Below are positions 8,581 to 17,194 of a DNA stretch of 64,000 bases, in pieces; the stretch's first letter is position 1; every line of letters starts with the position of its first letter. Origin of the DNA: DASSKP01 sp035695045 (GTDB taxonomy: Bacteria; Actinomycetota; Actinomycetes; JAFAQI01); assembly GCA_035695045.1 (NCBI GenBank), contig DASSEX010000078.1, positions 1-64,000 on the forward strand. The letters are read 5' to 3'. The notes below the pieces were generated by a model that saw only the letters and a program-made list of their open reading frames with translations, was not told the DNA's origin and made no database searches. Made by a program: the position numbers and the translations under genes.

Positions 8581-9297
8581 ATGGCCTGGATGGCGGTCAG
8601 CGGCGCGGTCGACAGGCTCGACTGGCCGAGCTATCCCCACGAGGCGCTGGCCGTCGTGCTGTCCGTCCGCGCCGGCGCGCTGTCCGTGTTGATGTGGGAG
8701 CGCGCTCTTCCCCCACACGCCGGGCGATGGGCGCTGCCGGGCGGCGCGCTGGCTCCGGCCGAGAGGTTGCGTGAGTCGCTGCAGCGGCACCTCGCCGAGA
8801 AGGTCGCGCTGCGTGACATCGCCTACCTGGAACAGCTCGCAACGCACAGCTACCCGAAGCGCGATCCGCGCGGCCGCGTCCTCGCCACCGGCTACCTCGG
8901 CATCGTCGCCAGCGACGTCGAGCCGGAGCTGCCGGCGGACACCGAATGGGTGCCGGTGGACGCGCTGCCTCGCACCGCTTTCGACCACCACGACTTCGTC
9001 ACGGCGGGAGTGGACCGGCTCCGGGCGAAGCTGTCCTACACCAACATCGGCTTCGCGCTCGCGCCGCCGGAGTTCAGCCTGTCCGACCTGCGTGACGTCA
9101 TCAGCGCCGCGCTCGGGTACGCCGTCCATCCGACGAACCTCGCTCGCGTCATGACCCGCCGAGAGCTGATCGAACCGACCGGTGACCTGTCGGCACCGGG
9201 TCCCGGCGGCGGGCGACCGGCCGCCATCTACCGCTTCCGGAGCCGTGAGCTTCTCGTCACCGACCCCTTCGCCGTGCTGCGGCCGCCACGTGGCTGA
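8581..9297 (+). CDS. nrtR: NrtR-type NAD regulator (degenerate Nudix domain plus winged helix)
   Basis: A 238-residue protein with two domains. Residues about 20-150 form a Nudix fold, and about 155-225 form a winged helix (FSLSDLRDVISAALGYAVHPTNLARVMTRRELIEPTG). The Nudix box is present in outline (LPGGALAPAERLRES) but the catalytic REXXEE is replaced by RHLAEK, so hydrolysis is probably lost. This is the known NrtR arrangement, in which the Nudix fold senses ADP-ribose or related compounds and the winged helix represses NAD genes. Divergence from nadABC over a palindrome fits. An alternative start is ATG 8590. Confidence 0.9.
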   Translation: MAWMAVSGAVDRLDWPSYPHEALAVVLSVRAGALSVLMWERALPPHAGRWALPGGALAPAERLRESLQRHLAEKVALRDIAYLEQLATHSYPKRDPRGRVLATGYLGIVASDVEPELPADTEWVPVDALPRTAFDHHDFVTAGVDRLRAKLSYTNIGFALAPPEFSLSDLRDVISAALGYAVHPTNLARVMTRRELIEPTGDLSAPGPGGGRPAAIYRFRSRELLVTDPFAVLRPPRG

Positions 9298-9360
9298 CGG
9301 ATGACGACCCATCGCGGCCCTGCCGGTGAACGCGGCCGGCGACCTCGGCGTCCAGTGAGC

Positions 9361-10581
9361 ATGCGGGCACCGGCCGTCGTGGTGGCGAGCCTCGTGGCGC
9401 TGACCGCTGCCTGCGGGTCGGCGGGCGAGCGGCCGGCGGGTGAGCCCTCGGCGCGCCCCACCGAGCGCTCGCCGAGTCCCCCCGCCGCCTCGCCGGCGAC
9501 GAACACTTCGTCGGCGCCCGCGAGGTGCACGCCGATGTCAGTGGTGGGGAACTGGCCGCTCGCGCGGCGGGCCGCGCAGGTGCTCGCCGTGCCGGTGCGG
9601 GACTTCGATGTCGCCGGCGCGACGACCGAGGTGGGTGACGGCGCCGGCGCACTTCTCTTCCTCGGCAACGCGACACCCCCGGCCGATCTGGCCCGGCGGT
9701 TGCACGCGCTCATGCGTCACGCGCCGGGTGTCCGCCCACTGGTCATGGCGGACGAGGAAGGTGGTGGAGTCCAGCGCCTGGCCGGACTCGTCGGACCGAT
9801 CCCCTGGGCACGGACGATGGCGCAGACGATGACCGTCACCCAGACCCGAGCACTCGCCGAGGCGAGGGCGCGGCAGATGATCGCGGCGGGCGTCGGAACC
9901 GACCTCGCGCCGGTGCTCGACGTGGACGGCCGGCCCGGGCCGAGCTCCACGAACGCAGACGGACAACGCTCGTTCAGCGCGGACCCTGCGACGGCGGCCG
10001 CCTACGGGACGGCGTTCATGCTGGGCCTGCGAGCCGGTGGTGTGCTGCCGGTGGTGAAGCACTTCCCCGGGCTCGGCGGTGCGCAGCGCAACACCGACGT
10101 CGGACCGGCCTCGACCAACCCGTTGCCGACCTTGCGGGTTCGCGATCTCGTGCCGTTCCGGGCAGCGATCGCCGCCGGAGCGCCTGCCGTGATGACGAGC
10201 AACGCGTCGGTTCCGGGCCTCACTCCCCTGCCGGCGTCGCTGTCGCACGCGGTCATCGGCGGCCTGCTGCACGACGAGCTCGGCTTCCGCGGTCTCGTCA
10301 TCACCGACAGCCTGTCCGCGAGTGCCGTCACCGCGGTGACGCCGTCGCTCGCGGACGCGACCGTGCGCTCACTCGCTGCCGGCGCGGACCTGGTGCTCTT
10401 CGGCTCCACCCTGACTCCGGCTGACGAGCTGGCGCTGCAGCCGTCGCGCGTGTTGGCGACGTACCGGTCGGTGGTGGCGGCCATCGCCGCCGCGGCTCGG
10501 TCCGGACGGCTCGCTTCGCGTCGTCTGGACGACGCGGTCGTGCACGTGCTGGCCGCCAAGCACGACGACCCGTGCCGTTGA
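9361..10581 (+). CDS. Lipoprotein of glycoside hydrolase family 3 (beta-N-acetylhexosaminidase-like)
   Basis: A 406-residue product from ATG 9361, chosen because it opens a lipoprotein signal peptide MRAPAVVVASLVALTAAC with lipobox LTAAC. A Ser/Pro/Ala-rich spacer runs to about residue 55, then the GH3 barrel. Visible are MADEEGGGVQRL, TDLAPVLDVDGRP, the VKHFPGLGG loop and ITDSLSA, whose Asp is the expected nucleophile. NagZ enzymes remove N-acetylglucosamine from peptidoglycan pieces and use a His in KHFPGHG as general acid/base. Here that position reads KHFPGLG, so the His is absent and activity or specificity may differ. GTG 9355 is an alternative start. Confidence 0.85.
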   Translation: MRAPAVVVASLVALTAACGSAGERPAGEPSARPTERSPSPPAASPATNTSSAPARCTPMSVVGNWPLARRAAQVLAVPVRDFDVAGATTEVGDGAGALLFLGNATPPADLARRLHALMRHAPGVRPLVMADEEGGGVQRLAGLVGPIPWARTMAQTMTVTQTRALAEARARQMIAAGVGTDLAPVLDVDGRPGPSSTNADGQRSFSADPATAAAYGTAFMLGLRAGGVLPVVKHFPGLGGAQRNTDVGPASTNPLPTLRVRDLVPFRAAIAAGAPAVMTSNASVPGLTPLPASLSHAVIGGLLHDELGFRGLVITDSLSASAVTAVTPSLADATVRSLAAGADLVLFGSTLTPADELALQPSRVLATYRSVVAAIAAAARSGRLASRRLDDAVVHVLAAKHDDPCR

Positions 10582-10623
10582 CGGATCCGGCACTCGACTG
10601 CCCGAAGCCGGGCCGATCGAAGC

Positions 10624-11142
10624 TCAGCCTGCTTGCGGCTGCTCCACGCCGGCTGAGGCCTCGAGTGACGAGAGCACCTTCCGCAGCAGGCCGTTGAGCT
10701 GGTCGAGCTCCTTGCCGTTGATCGCGCTCATCACGTCGATCTCTTTCGCCGCCTGCTCGGTGACGGCATGGTCGATCGTCGAGCGCCCGGCCTCGGTCAG
10801 CGCGACCAGCACGCCGCGGCGGTCACGTGGGTCACGGACGCGCTCGACCAGGCCGGCTGTCTCGAGTCGGTCGATCCGGTTGGTCATCGCACCGGAGGAC
10901 AGCAGGAGCGCGCGTCCCAGCTCACCGGCGGTCATCCGGTTGTCGTCGGAACGGGTCGTCAGTCGCAGCAGCAGGCGGTACTCGCCGTGGTTGAGGCCAT
11001 GGCGGGCGAGTGTCTCGTCGAAGGTGCGGGAGATGTGCTTGTTGATCGCCGACAGCCGGCCCACGACGCCCTCGACCGCGGGGTTGATCTGCGGGTAACG
11101 CGACGCGATGTCCGCCGTGCAGAAGTCGACCGAGTCCTCCAT
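10624..11142 (-). CDS. MarR-family transcriptional regulator
   Basis: A 172-residue regulator. Residues about 45-140 form the MarR winged helix: RHGLNHGEYRLLLRL, MTAGELGRALLLSSGAMTNRIDRLETAGLVERVRDPRDRRGVLVALTEAGRSTIDHAV. The SSGAMTNRIDRL stretch is the DNA-recognition helix. It converges on the GH3 gene and diverges from a 55-codon reading frame. Between them lie two closely similar palindromes that probably serve as its own operators. Confidence 0.9.
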   Translation of the reverse strand: MEDSVDFCTADIASRYPQINPAVEGVVGRLSAINKHISRTFDETLARHGLNHGEYRLLLRLTTRSDDNRMTAGELGRALLLSSGAMTNRIDRLETAGLVERVRDPRDRRGVLVALTEAGRSTIDHAVTEQAAKEIDVMSAINGKELDQLNGLLRKVLSSLEASAGVEQPQAG

Positions 11143-11169
11143 GCGGAGAACTATAGCTCAAGGTCGAGT

Positions 11170-11185
11170 CTCTTGACGTCGAGAG
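11170..11185. promoter_or_regulatory. Operator-like palindrome 1 upstream of marR-type gene
   Basis: CTCTTGACGTCGAGAG is symmetric except for one mismatched pair. It lies 27 bp before the MarR start. A second copy of the same motif is centred 30 bp away. Confidence 0.55.
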
Positions 11186-11199
11186 GAACTAGGTCTATT

Positions 11200-11215
11200 G
11201 TTTCGACGTCGAGAG
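11200..11215. promoter_or_regulatory. Operator-like palindrome 2 upstream of marR-type gene
   Basis: GTTTCGACGTCGAGAG contains the perfect core TCGACGTCGA (11203-11212) and shares GACGTCGAGAG with the first site. Their centres are 30 bp apart, about three helical turns, which suits paired dimers on one DNA face. Confidence 0.55.
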
Positions 11216-11238
11216 TTTTTACCTCGAGGGAGGGCACG

Positions 11239-11406
11239 ATGATGTACGACCCGTTCGGTCTCGACCGGCAGCGGCAGCACCAGGAGGACCTCCGGCGCCG
11301 GACGGCCCGGGATCCGCGACCCGTCGCCGGCCCGAAGCCGTCGCGCGAGGCGCACCGGCGCCACCTCCCCCTGCGCCGGCTGTCGACGGCAGCGCACGCC
11401 TCCTGA
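11239..11406 (+). CDS. Small basic hypothetical protein (55 aa)
   Basis: ATG 11239 (or the adjacent ATG 11242) is preceded by a good GAGGGAGGG ribosome site. The product, MMYDPFGLDRQRQHQEDLRR onward, is hydrophilic and very rich in Arg and His, with no membrane segment. It resembles no family I recognise. It starts just after the tandem palindromes and is divergent from the MarR gene, so it may be the regulator's first target. The strong ribosome site argues for translation; the composition is compatible with a chance frame in GC-rich DNA. Confidence 0.5.
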   Translation: MMYDPFGLDRQRQHQEDLRRRTARDPRPVAGPKPSREAHRRHLPLRRLSTAAHAS

Positions 11407-11413
11407 GCGAGCC

Positions 11414-11458
11414 GCCGCAGCGGACTGAGCTCGTCAGTACGTCTTCAGCCCGCTGCGG
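11414..11458. terminator. Candidate bidirectional hairpin between convergent genes
   Basis: GCCGCAGCGG (11414-11423) can pair with CCGCTGCGG (11450-11458), with a smaller ACTGA/TCAGT hairpin in between. It sits between a rightward small gene and a leftward gene. There is no T-run, so factor-independent termination is uncertain. Confidence 0.35.
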
Positions 11459-11468
11459 GCGAGTCAGC

Positions 11469-12059
11469 TCAGTCGAGCAGCGGTGAGCGCAGGTCGAGGA
11501 ACGTCGGCGGTTCGGCGAACAGGTCCATGTAGCTGCGCCGCATCTCGTTGTTCTCCGTGGCGGCCTCCGCCTTCCGGGCCTCGGCCTCCGACCGGAAGTA
11601 GACGGCCTGGGTGAACGCCCCGCCGTCGTGCCAGACGACGCTCATCCCGAGCAGCTCCGGACGGGTGCTGCGTAGCTCGGCGTCCATGCCGCCGAGCTGC
11701 TTGCGCATGCCGGCCTGGTCCTTGGCGGTTCCCTGGATGACCTGCACGAAGCCGGCGTCGTTGGACCCACCGCCGAGCACGGTGTCGACCTCGGTGCTCT
11801 CCCGGAAGGTCGGCTCGCCGTCGTAGGCCTTCGCCGTCTCGTTCCACCACGCGGTCTGCTGCTCGCTCTTGCTGTTCGCGGCGGCGTCCTTCGCGGACTC
11901 GAACCGCGCAATCGTGATGGCGTGGCCATCCGGGGTCACACCGGTCGTCGAGCCGAGATATCCCCTCGCGCCCGGCTTGATCTCCCTGACCCATCGCTCG
12001 GACTGCCGGGCCAACAGGTCCGCGTCCTTGACCTTGCCCTGGATGACCTGCACGAACAT
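11469..12059 (-). CDS. Tandem ABM-like (dimeric alpha/beta barrel) domain protein
   Basis: A 196-residue soluble protein made of two homologous halves. Residue 2 opens with FVQVIQGKVKD and residue 104 with FVQVIQGTAKD. Each half is about 95 residues with the beta-alpha-beta pattern of antibiotic-biosynthesis-monooxygenase-like ferredoxin folds (for example GHAITIARFESAKDAAA and AFTQAVYFRSEAEARKAE). Such domains usually dimerise, so the fusion would make a one-chain barrel. No catalytic residue is recognisable. The start is ATG 12059 with GAGG upstream. It is divergent from the ABC ATPase gene across 133 bp. Confidence 0.7.
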   Translation of the reverse strand: MFVQVIQGKVKDADLLARQSERWVREIKPGARGYLGSTTGVTPDGHAITIARFESAKDAAANSKSEQQTAWWNETAKAYDGEPTFRESTEVDTVLGGGSNDAGFVQVIQGTAKDQAGMRKQLGGMDAELRSTRPELLGMSVVWHDGGAFTQAVYFRSEAEARKAEAATENNEMRRSYMDLFAEPPTFLDLRSPLLD

Positions 12060-12192
12060 GGCTGCCTCCTCAACCGGCTGGCCGGGACGCTACGCGCCGA
12101 CCGCAGTCGCGGACATAGCCCGAATCGCTCAGTGACGCACGGCTACGGGAGGACACCCTCTGCCATTCTCAAGGTAGCGCGGACAGGGGGGC

Positions 12193-13256
<1,064 letters not shown>

Positions 13257-13260
<4 letters not shown>

Positions 13261-14126
13261 CCGCGACAGCTGACGCGGTGGAAGCCATCAGGGTGCAACG
13301 GCCGACCGGCAGCTTCCGCCATGACCTGCGCGCCGTGCGAGTCGTCTGGCAGCGCGAGATGATCCGCTTCAGCCGCGACCGGCTGCGCATCATCACGTCG
13401 CTCATCCAGCCCGTGCTGTTCCTCTTCGTGCTCGGCACCGGACTGTCGACGATCACGACGGGGAGCACCCACGACGTCAACCTGCGCACGTTCATGTATC
13501 CCGGCGCGCTCTCGATGGCCGTCCTGTTCACCGCGATGTTCTCCGCTGCGTCGATCGTGTGGGACCGGGAGTTCGGCTTCCTGCGCGAGATGCTCGTCGC
13601 ACCGGTCAGCCGCTGGTCGATCGTGCTCGGCAAATGCCTCGGCGGCGCGACGACGGCGTCGCTGCAGGGCGTCATCATCCTGCTGCTGGCGGGCGTCGTC
13701 GGCGTGCCCTACTCACCCTCGATGATGCTGACCGTGTTCGGCGAGCTGTTGCTGCTCGCCTTCACTCTCACGGCGTTCGGCGTGATGACCGCGGCACGCA
13801 TCACACAGTTCCAGGCCTTCATGGCGCTCAACCAGATGCTGCTGATGCCGCTGTTCTTCCTCTCCGGCGCGCTGTTCCCGCTCGCGAACCTGCCGGGATG
13901 GCTGCAGGTACTGACCCGGATCGACCCGCTGACCTACGCCGTCGACCCGGTGCGCCGGGCGATCTTCGCGCACCTGCACGCGTCGCCGGAGATGATGGCC
14001 CGGCTCAACCCCGGCGTCACGTGGGGCAGCTACCGCGTGTCGACGGCGCTCGAGCTGGTGATCGTCGCCGCGATGGGCGCCGTCATGCTCGGCATCGGGA
14101 TCTGGCAGTTCCGCTCTGCGGACTAG
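13257..14126 (+). CDS. ABC-2 type permease, DrrB type
   Basis: A 289-residue membrane partner of the preceding ATPase, starting at GTG 13257 inside its stop codon. It has about six hydrophobic segments. ABC-2 features are WQREMIRFSRDRLRIITSLIQPVLFLFVLGTGL at the first helix, SIVWDREFGFLREMLVAPVSR, and a late PLFFLSGALFPLANLPGWLQVLTRIDPLTYAVDPVRR. The pair forms a DrrAB-like exporter; the exported compound is not evident. The MarR gene 2 kb away could regulate it, but no operator was seen directly upstream. Confidence 0.92.
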
Positions 14127-14144
14127 CGGCCCGCCGACGACGAG

Positions 14145-16472
14145 TCAGGGGGTCGGAGACGGAGCCGTTCCGGAGTCGCTGGGCGACGGGCTCGGCTGGG
14201 TCGACCCGCTGGCGCTGCTGCTGTCGCTCGGCGACGGCGACGTCGACGCACTCGGGTCGCTGGTCGTGCTGCTGCTCGGGCTGTCCGTCGGGAGAGCGCT
14301 CCCGTCCGGCGACGGCGTCGAGGACACGCCGGTGCCGGGACTCGCGGACGCACTCGCGTTGGCGAGGACCAGGTCCGGCTGCACGATGGCCATGATCTGC
14401 GCCTCGAACTGTTTGATCTTCGCTTCAATCTGCGCGAAGGTCAGCCCCTGCAGGTGCTTGCTCCAGCGCATGATGCGCCTCCACAGCTGCGTCAGCTGCG
14501 CCATGGCCTGGTCGCTGAGCTGGTCGGGCACGTGCAGGACCAGCTGCACCGCCAGCGCAGCCGTCACACACGCGATGCAGTTGTAGTTGATCGCCTCCGA
14601 GATGTTCGCCGGCGCAACCAAGTGTGCGTCGCCGACGACGACCACCACCTGGAAGGCGATCGCCACCGCCACACACTTCGTGCAGCTGGCGAACGCATAG
14701 GCCTCGTTGGCGTTGACGACGCTGTCGCTGTTGGCCCACACCAGCGCGAACGCGACGTTGTACGCCGTCCCACCGTCGGTCGTCACGATGGACAGCGCCT
14801 GGTTGTCGCCCGGACGGGGCGGCGCCGGCCGGTCGAACGGAAAGACCCACGTGGGCAGGCCGCTTCCGGTCTGCTTCGGCGTCATGACCAGCGCGACGGC
14901 CGGGTTGGCCTTGGTGGGAAGCGTCTCGCCGGCCGGCCAGATGGTCCTGGCGGTGCTCTGCTCACCGACCCGCAACGACGTCTGCGACGCGACCAGACTG
15001 TGCAGCGGCGAGTAGCCGAGCATGTCCTGCACCGTGCCGTGCTCGTTCGGCGTGATCGGACGGTAGACGCCGGGACGCGGGAACCAGGCGTACGCCAGAC
15101 CACCGAGCATCGCGATGGTCAGCAGTCCGGCGAGCGCACGCTTTCCGGGCTTCCCCCGCGTGCCTTTCCACGTGCGGACGGCGTAGCTGCGCACCATCCG
15201 CGCGAGCAGGTAGAGGATGCCGCCGACCGGCACCACCAATGCCGCGATGGCGAGGATCTTCACCCCGACGCCGGCCGCGTGACCGGCATGCTGCTGCTGC
15301 ACCAGCTGGTGCCACTGGACCGCGACCGAGTGGATGGTCGTGCCGATGATGCGCGGTAGCGCGATCACTGACAGCAGCATCGTCAGGATCAGGATCGGCA
15401 CGACGAGCAACGTCCAGGCCGTGACGACTACCCGGGCCCACAGCTTGAGCTCGCGTGACTCCGGTCGCCGCCAGCGCTTCGGCAGGAAGCTGCGCAGCGT
15501 CGGGCCGATGCGATGGAACAGGTCCGGGACGCCGGTGATGTCGGCGAGAAGGTGGTAGCCGTCGAACCGCACGAGTGGCGGCAGCTGCCGCACCATCTGC
15601 AGGATCTGCGCCGCGATGACGAGCAGCAGACCGTCCCACCGCGTCGCCGCCCATACGCCGAACATCGCCAGCGCCGCAAGCGCGTTGAAGTAGAGGCCAC
15701 CGAGGTCGGTGCGGATGCGGGCCGCCCGCCCGAGCCGATAGCTGTCGGTGACGTCGGTGTAGAACGCCGGATAGATGAGATAGAGGCCGGCACCCATGGC
15801 GCCGGGGGTGCCACCGCCACGACGCAGCGCCGCGGCGTGGCCGAACTCGTGGAACCCCGCAGAGACGACCGTGATCGCGAAGACCGCGAGCAGCAGGCCG
15901 GGCCGGCGAAAGGCGTCGTACGCCGCCGAAGCAAGCCCCTTCTCGAACAGCACCCAGAACGAGACGGCAGCGAACGCGATCGTCGACACCACCACGAGGA
16001 CCGGGTTGAACAGCACCGCGAACGGTGCCGTGATCCGGCGGGTGACCTCCGGCTTCGACACCACGAACCGTGCCCGCAGTGCGAGCAGCGGGTTGGTGCG
16101 CTTGAACGGAGGATGCGTGCCGTCACGGCCGAGGACGAGACCGAGTGGCCGGAGCTTCTCCTCGACGAGCATCTCGACATCGTCGGCGTGCAGCTCGTAG
16201 TCGCTGACCCCACTGACCAGTCGCGCGATCTGCTCGAGGCTTCGCTCACCGTCGACCGCCTCGAGGACGGCGTACAGCAGCGGGGTGAGCTGCAGCACCC
16301 CACCGTCGGCGCGCGCGACGAGGTGTGGAGGAGTGACGTAGCCCGAACCGGGCTGGACACCGAGCAGCTCCGTGCCGGAGACGAGGACCGGGACGTCCCC
16401 CTGCGGGAACGTCCCGGTCGGCAGGCTCTGCGTCGTGTCCGCGCCGGCCGGACGCCGATCGACGGCGGTCAT
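14145..16472 (-). CDS. PqqD-like domain / M50 metalloprotease membrane protein with Ser/Pro tail
   Basis: A 775-residue product. Residues about 45-115 resemble a PqqD-like winged fold (LTPLLYAVLEAVDGERSLEQIARLV ... LVEEKLRPLGLV), the fold that binds leader peptides in RiPP systems. A membrane region follows, with the zinc motif HEFGH at 208-212 and FDGYHLLAD near 303-311 as the probable third ligand site, as in site-2-type peptidases. After more helices comes a roughly 230-residue outer domain with SCTKC and NCIAC cysteine pairs. The end is a 70-residue Ser/Thr/Pro/Asp tail. It lies 20 bp downstream of the repeat-protein gene on the same strand. A leader-binding and cleaving role is inferred, not shown. 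Confidence 0.75.
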   Translation of the reverse strand: MTAVDRRPAGADTTQSLPTGTFPQGDVPVLVSGTELLGVQPGSGYVTPPHLVARADGGVLQLTPLLYAVLEAVDGERSLEQIARLVSGVSDYELHADDVEMLVEEKLRPLGLVLGRDGTHPPFKRTNPLLALRARFVVSKPEVTRRITAPFAVLFNPVLVVVSTIAFAAVSFWVLFEKGLASAAYDAFRRPGLLLAVFAITVVSAGFHEFGHAAALRRGGGTPGAMGAGLYLIYPAFYTDVTDSYRLGRAARIRTDLGGLYFNALAALAMFGVWAATRWDGLLLVIAAQILQMVRQLPPLVRFDGYHLLADITGVPDLFHRIGPTLRSFLPKRWRRPESRELKLWARVVVTAWTLLVVPILILTMLLSVIALPRIIGTTIHSVAVQWHQLVQQQHAGHAAGVGVKILAIAALVVPVGGILYLLARMVRSYAVRTWKGTRGKPGKRALAGLLTIAMLGGLAYAWFPRPGVYRPITPNEHGTVQDMLGYSPLHSLVASQTSLRVGEQSTARTIWPAGETLPTKANPAVALVMTPKQTGSGLPTWVFPFDRPAPPRPGDNQALSIVTTDGGTAYNVAFALVWANSDSVVNANEAYAFASCTKCVAVAIAFQVVVVVGDAHLVAPANISEAINYNCIACVTAALAVQLVLHVPDQLSDQAMAQLTQLWRRIMRWSKHLQGLTFAQIEAKIKQFEAQIMAIVQPDLVLANASASASPGTGVSSTPSPDGSALPTDSPSSSTTSDPSASTSPSPSDSSSASGSTQPSPSPSDSGTAPSPTP

Positions 16473-16492
16473 CAGAAGTGGCTAACCGCCCG

Positions 16493-17116
16493 CTACGGCT
16501 GAGCGATCGTCGACGCCTGGTCGGAGACCGCGGTGGCGTCGCCGGTGATGCTCTGGTCGATGAGCGCGGTCTGGTCGGCGACGGCCACGGACTCGGCACC
16601 TGGCGAGTCGATGTTGGCCGACACGGCCGCGTCGATCGGGGCCGCGGCGTTGGCGTTGGCAGCCACAGCACCGTCGATCGGGGCGGCGAGGTTGAGGTTG
16701 CCGTTGAGGTTGACGTTGACGTCGAGCAGGTTGCCGTCGGTGAGCGAGCCGCTCGTCGTGCTGGTCGGGTCGACCGGCTGCGTCGTGCCGCCCGTCGTCG
16801 CACCCTGGTTGATCGTGCTGTCCTGCAGGCCGTGCGCCGTCGCGTCGCCGGTGATGGTCTGGTCGATCGCCGTTGCCTGCTGCCCCTGCGCAGCCGAGAT
16901 CGCGTCCGGCGAGAGCACGTTGGCGCTCGCAGCTGCCTCGATGGGGGCTGCGATGTTGGCGTTGGCCCCGATCGCGAGGTCGATCGGCGCCGCTGCGTCG
17001 AGAGCCAGGTCGAGGTTCGCGTTGAGGTCCAGCAGCGAGAGGACTTCCTTGTCCGGCAGCGGGGTTGCGCCTTCGCGGGCAAGCTCCTCGCGGGAAATAC
17101 GGGTCGGCTTTGTCAC
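16493..17116 (-). CDS. Leader-like, internally duplicated low-complexity protein
   Basis: A 207-residue protein I cannot place in a named family. Residues 1-30 (ISREELAREGATPLPDKE) are charged and look like a leader or recognition segment. The rest is Ala/Asn/Asp-rich with two homologous units: about 34-105 and 132-205. Both contain AAPID, eight residues, then ANA..AAPI(E/D)AA.SAN. Both also contain A.IDQ(S/T)ITGDATA. A Gly/Thr linker (about 105-130) joins them. There is no signal peptide and no cysteine. It is the promoter-proximal gene before the PqqD/M50 protein, so it is a candidate substrate of that protein. GGAGG precedes ATG 17116. Confidence 0.7.
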   Translation of the reverse strand: MTKPTRISREELAREGATPLPDKEVLSLLDLNANLDLALDAAAPIDLAIGANANIAAPIEAAASANVLSPDAISAAQGQQATAIDQTITGDATAHGLQDSTINQGATTGGTTQPVDPTSTTSGSLTDGNLLDVNVNLNGNLNLAAPIDGAVAANANAAAPIDAAVSANIDSPGAESVAVADQTALIDQSITGDATAVSDQASTIAQP

Positions 17117-17194
17117 GACAACCTCCAGGGCGTTCGACTCATTTGGTCGGATACCCGGCAGGCAGCGCGGACGAAACCGTGGGTTACGGCAAGG

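Noticed and set aside
14145..17116. Leader-like protein and M50/PqqD gene considered as a standard lanthipeptide or sactipeptide cluster
   Set aside because: No radical SAM, LanB/C/M, YcaO or dedicated peptide ABC exporter is present within reach, and the precursor has no Cys and few Ser/Thr in a core-like position.
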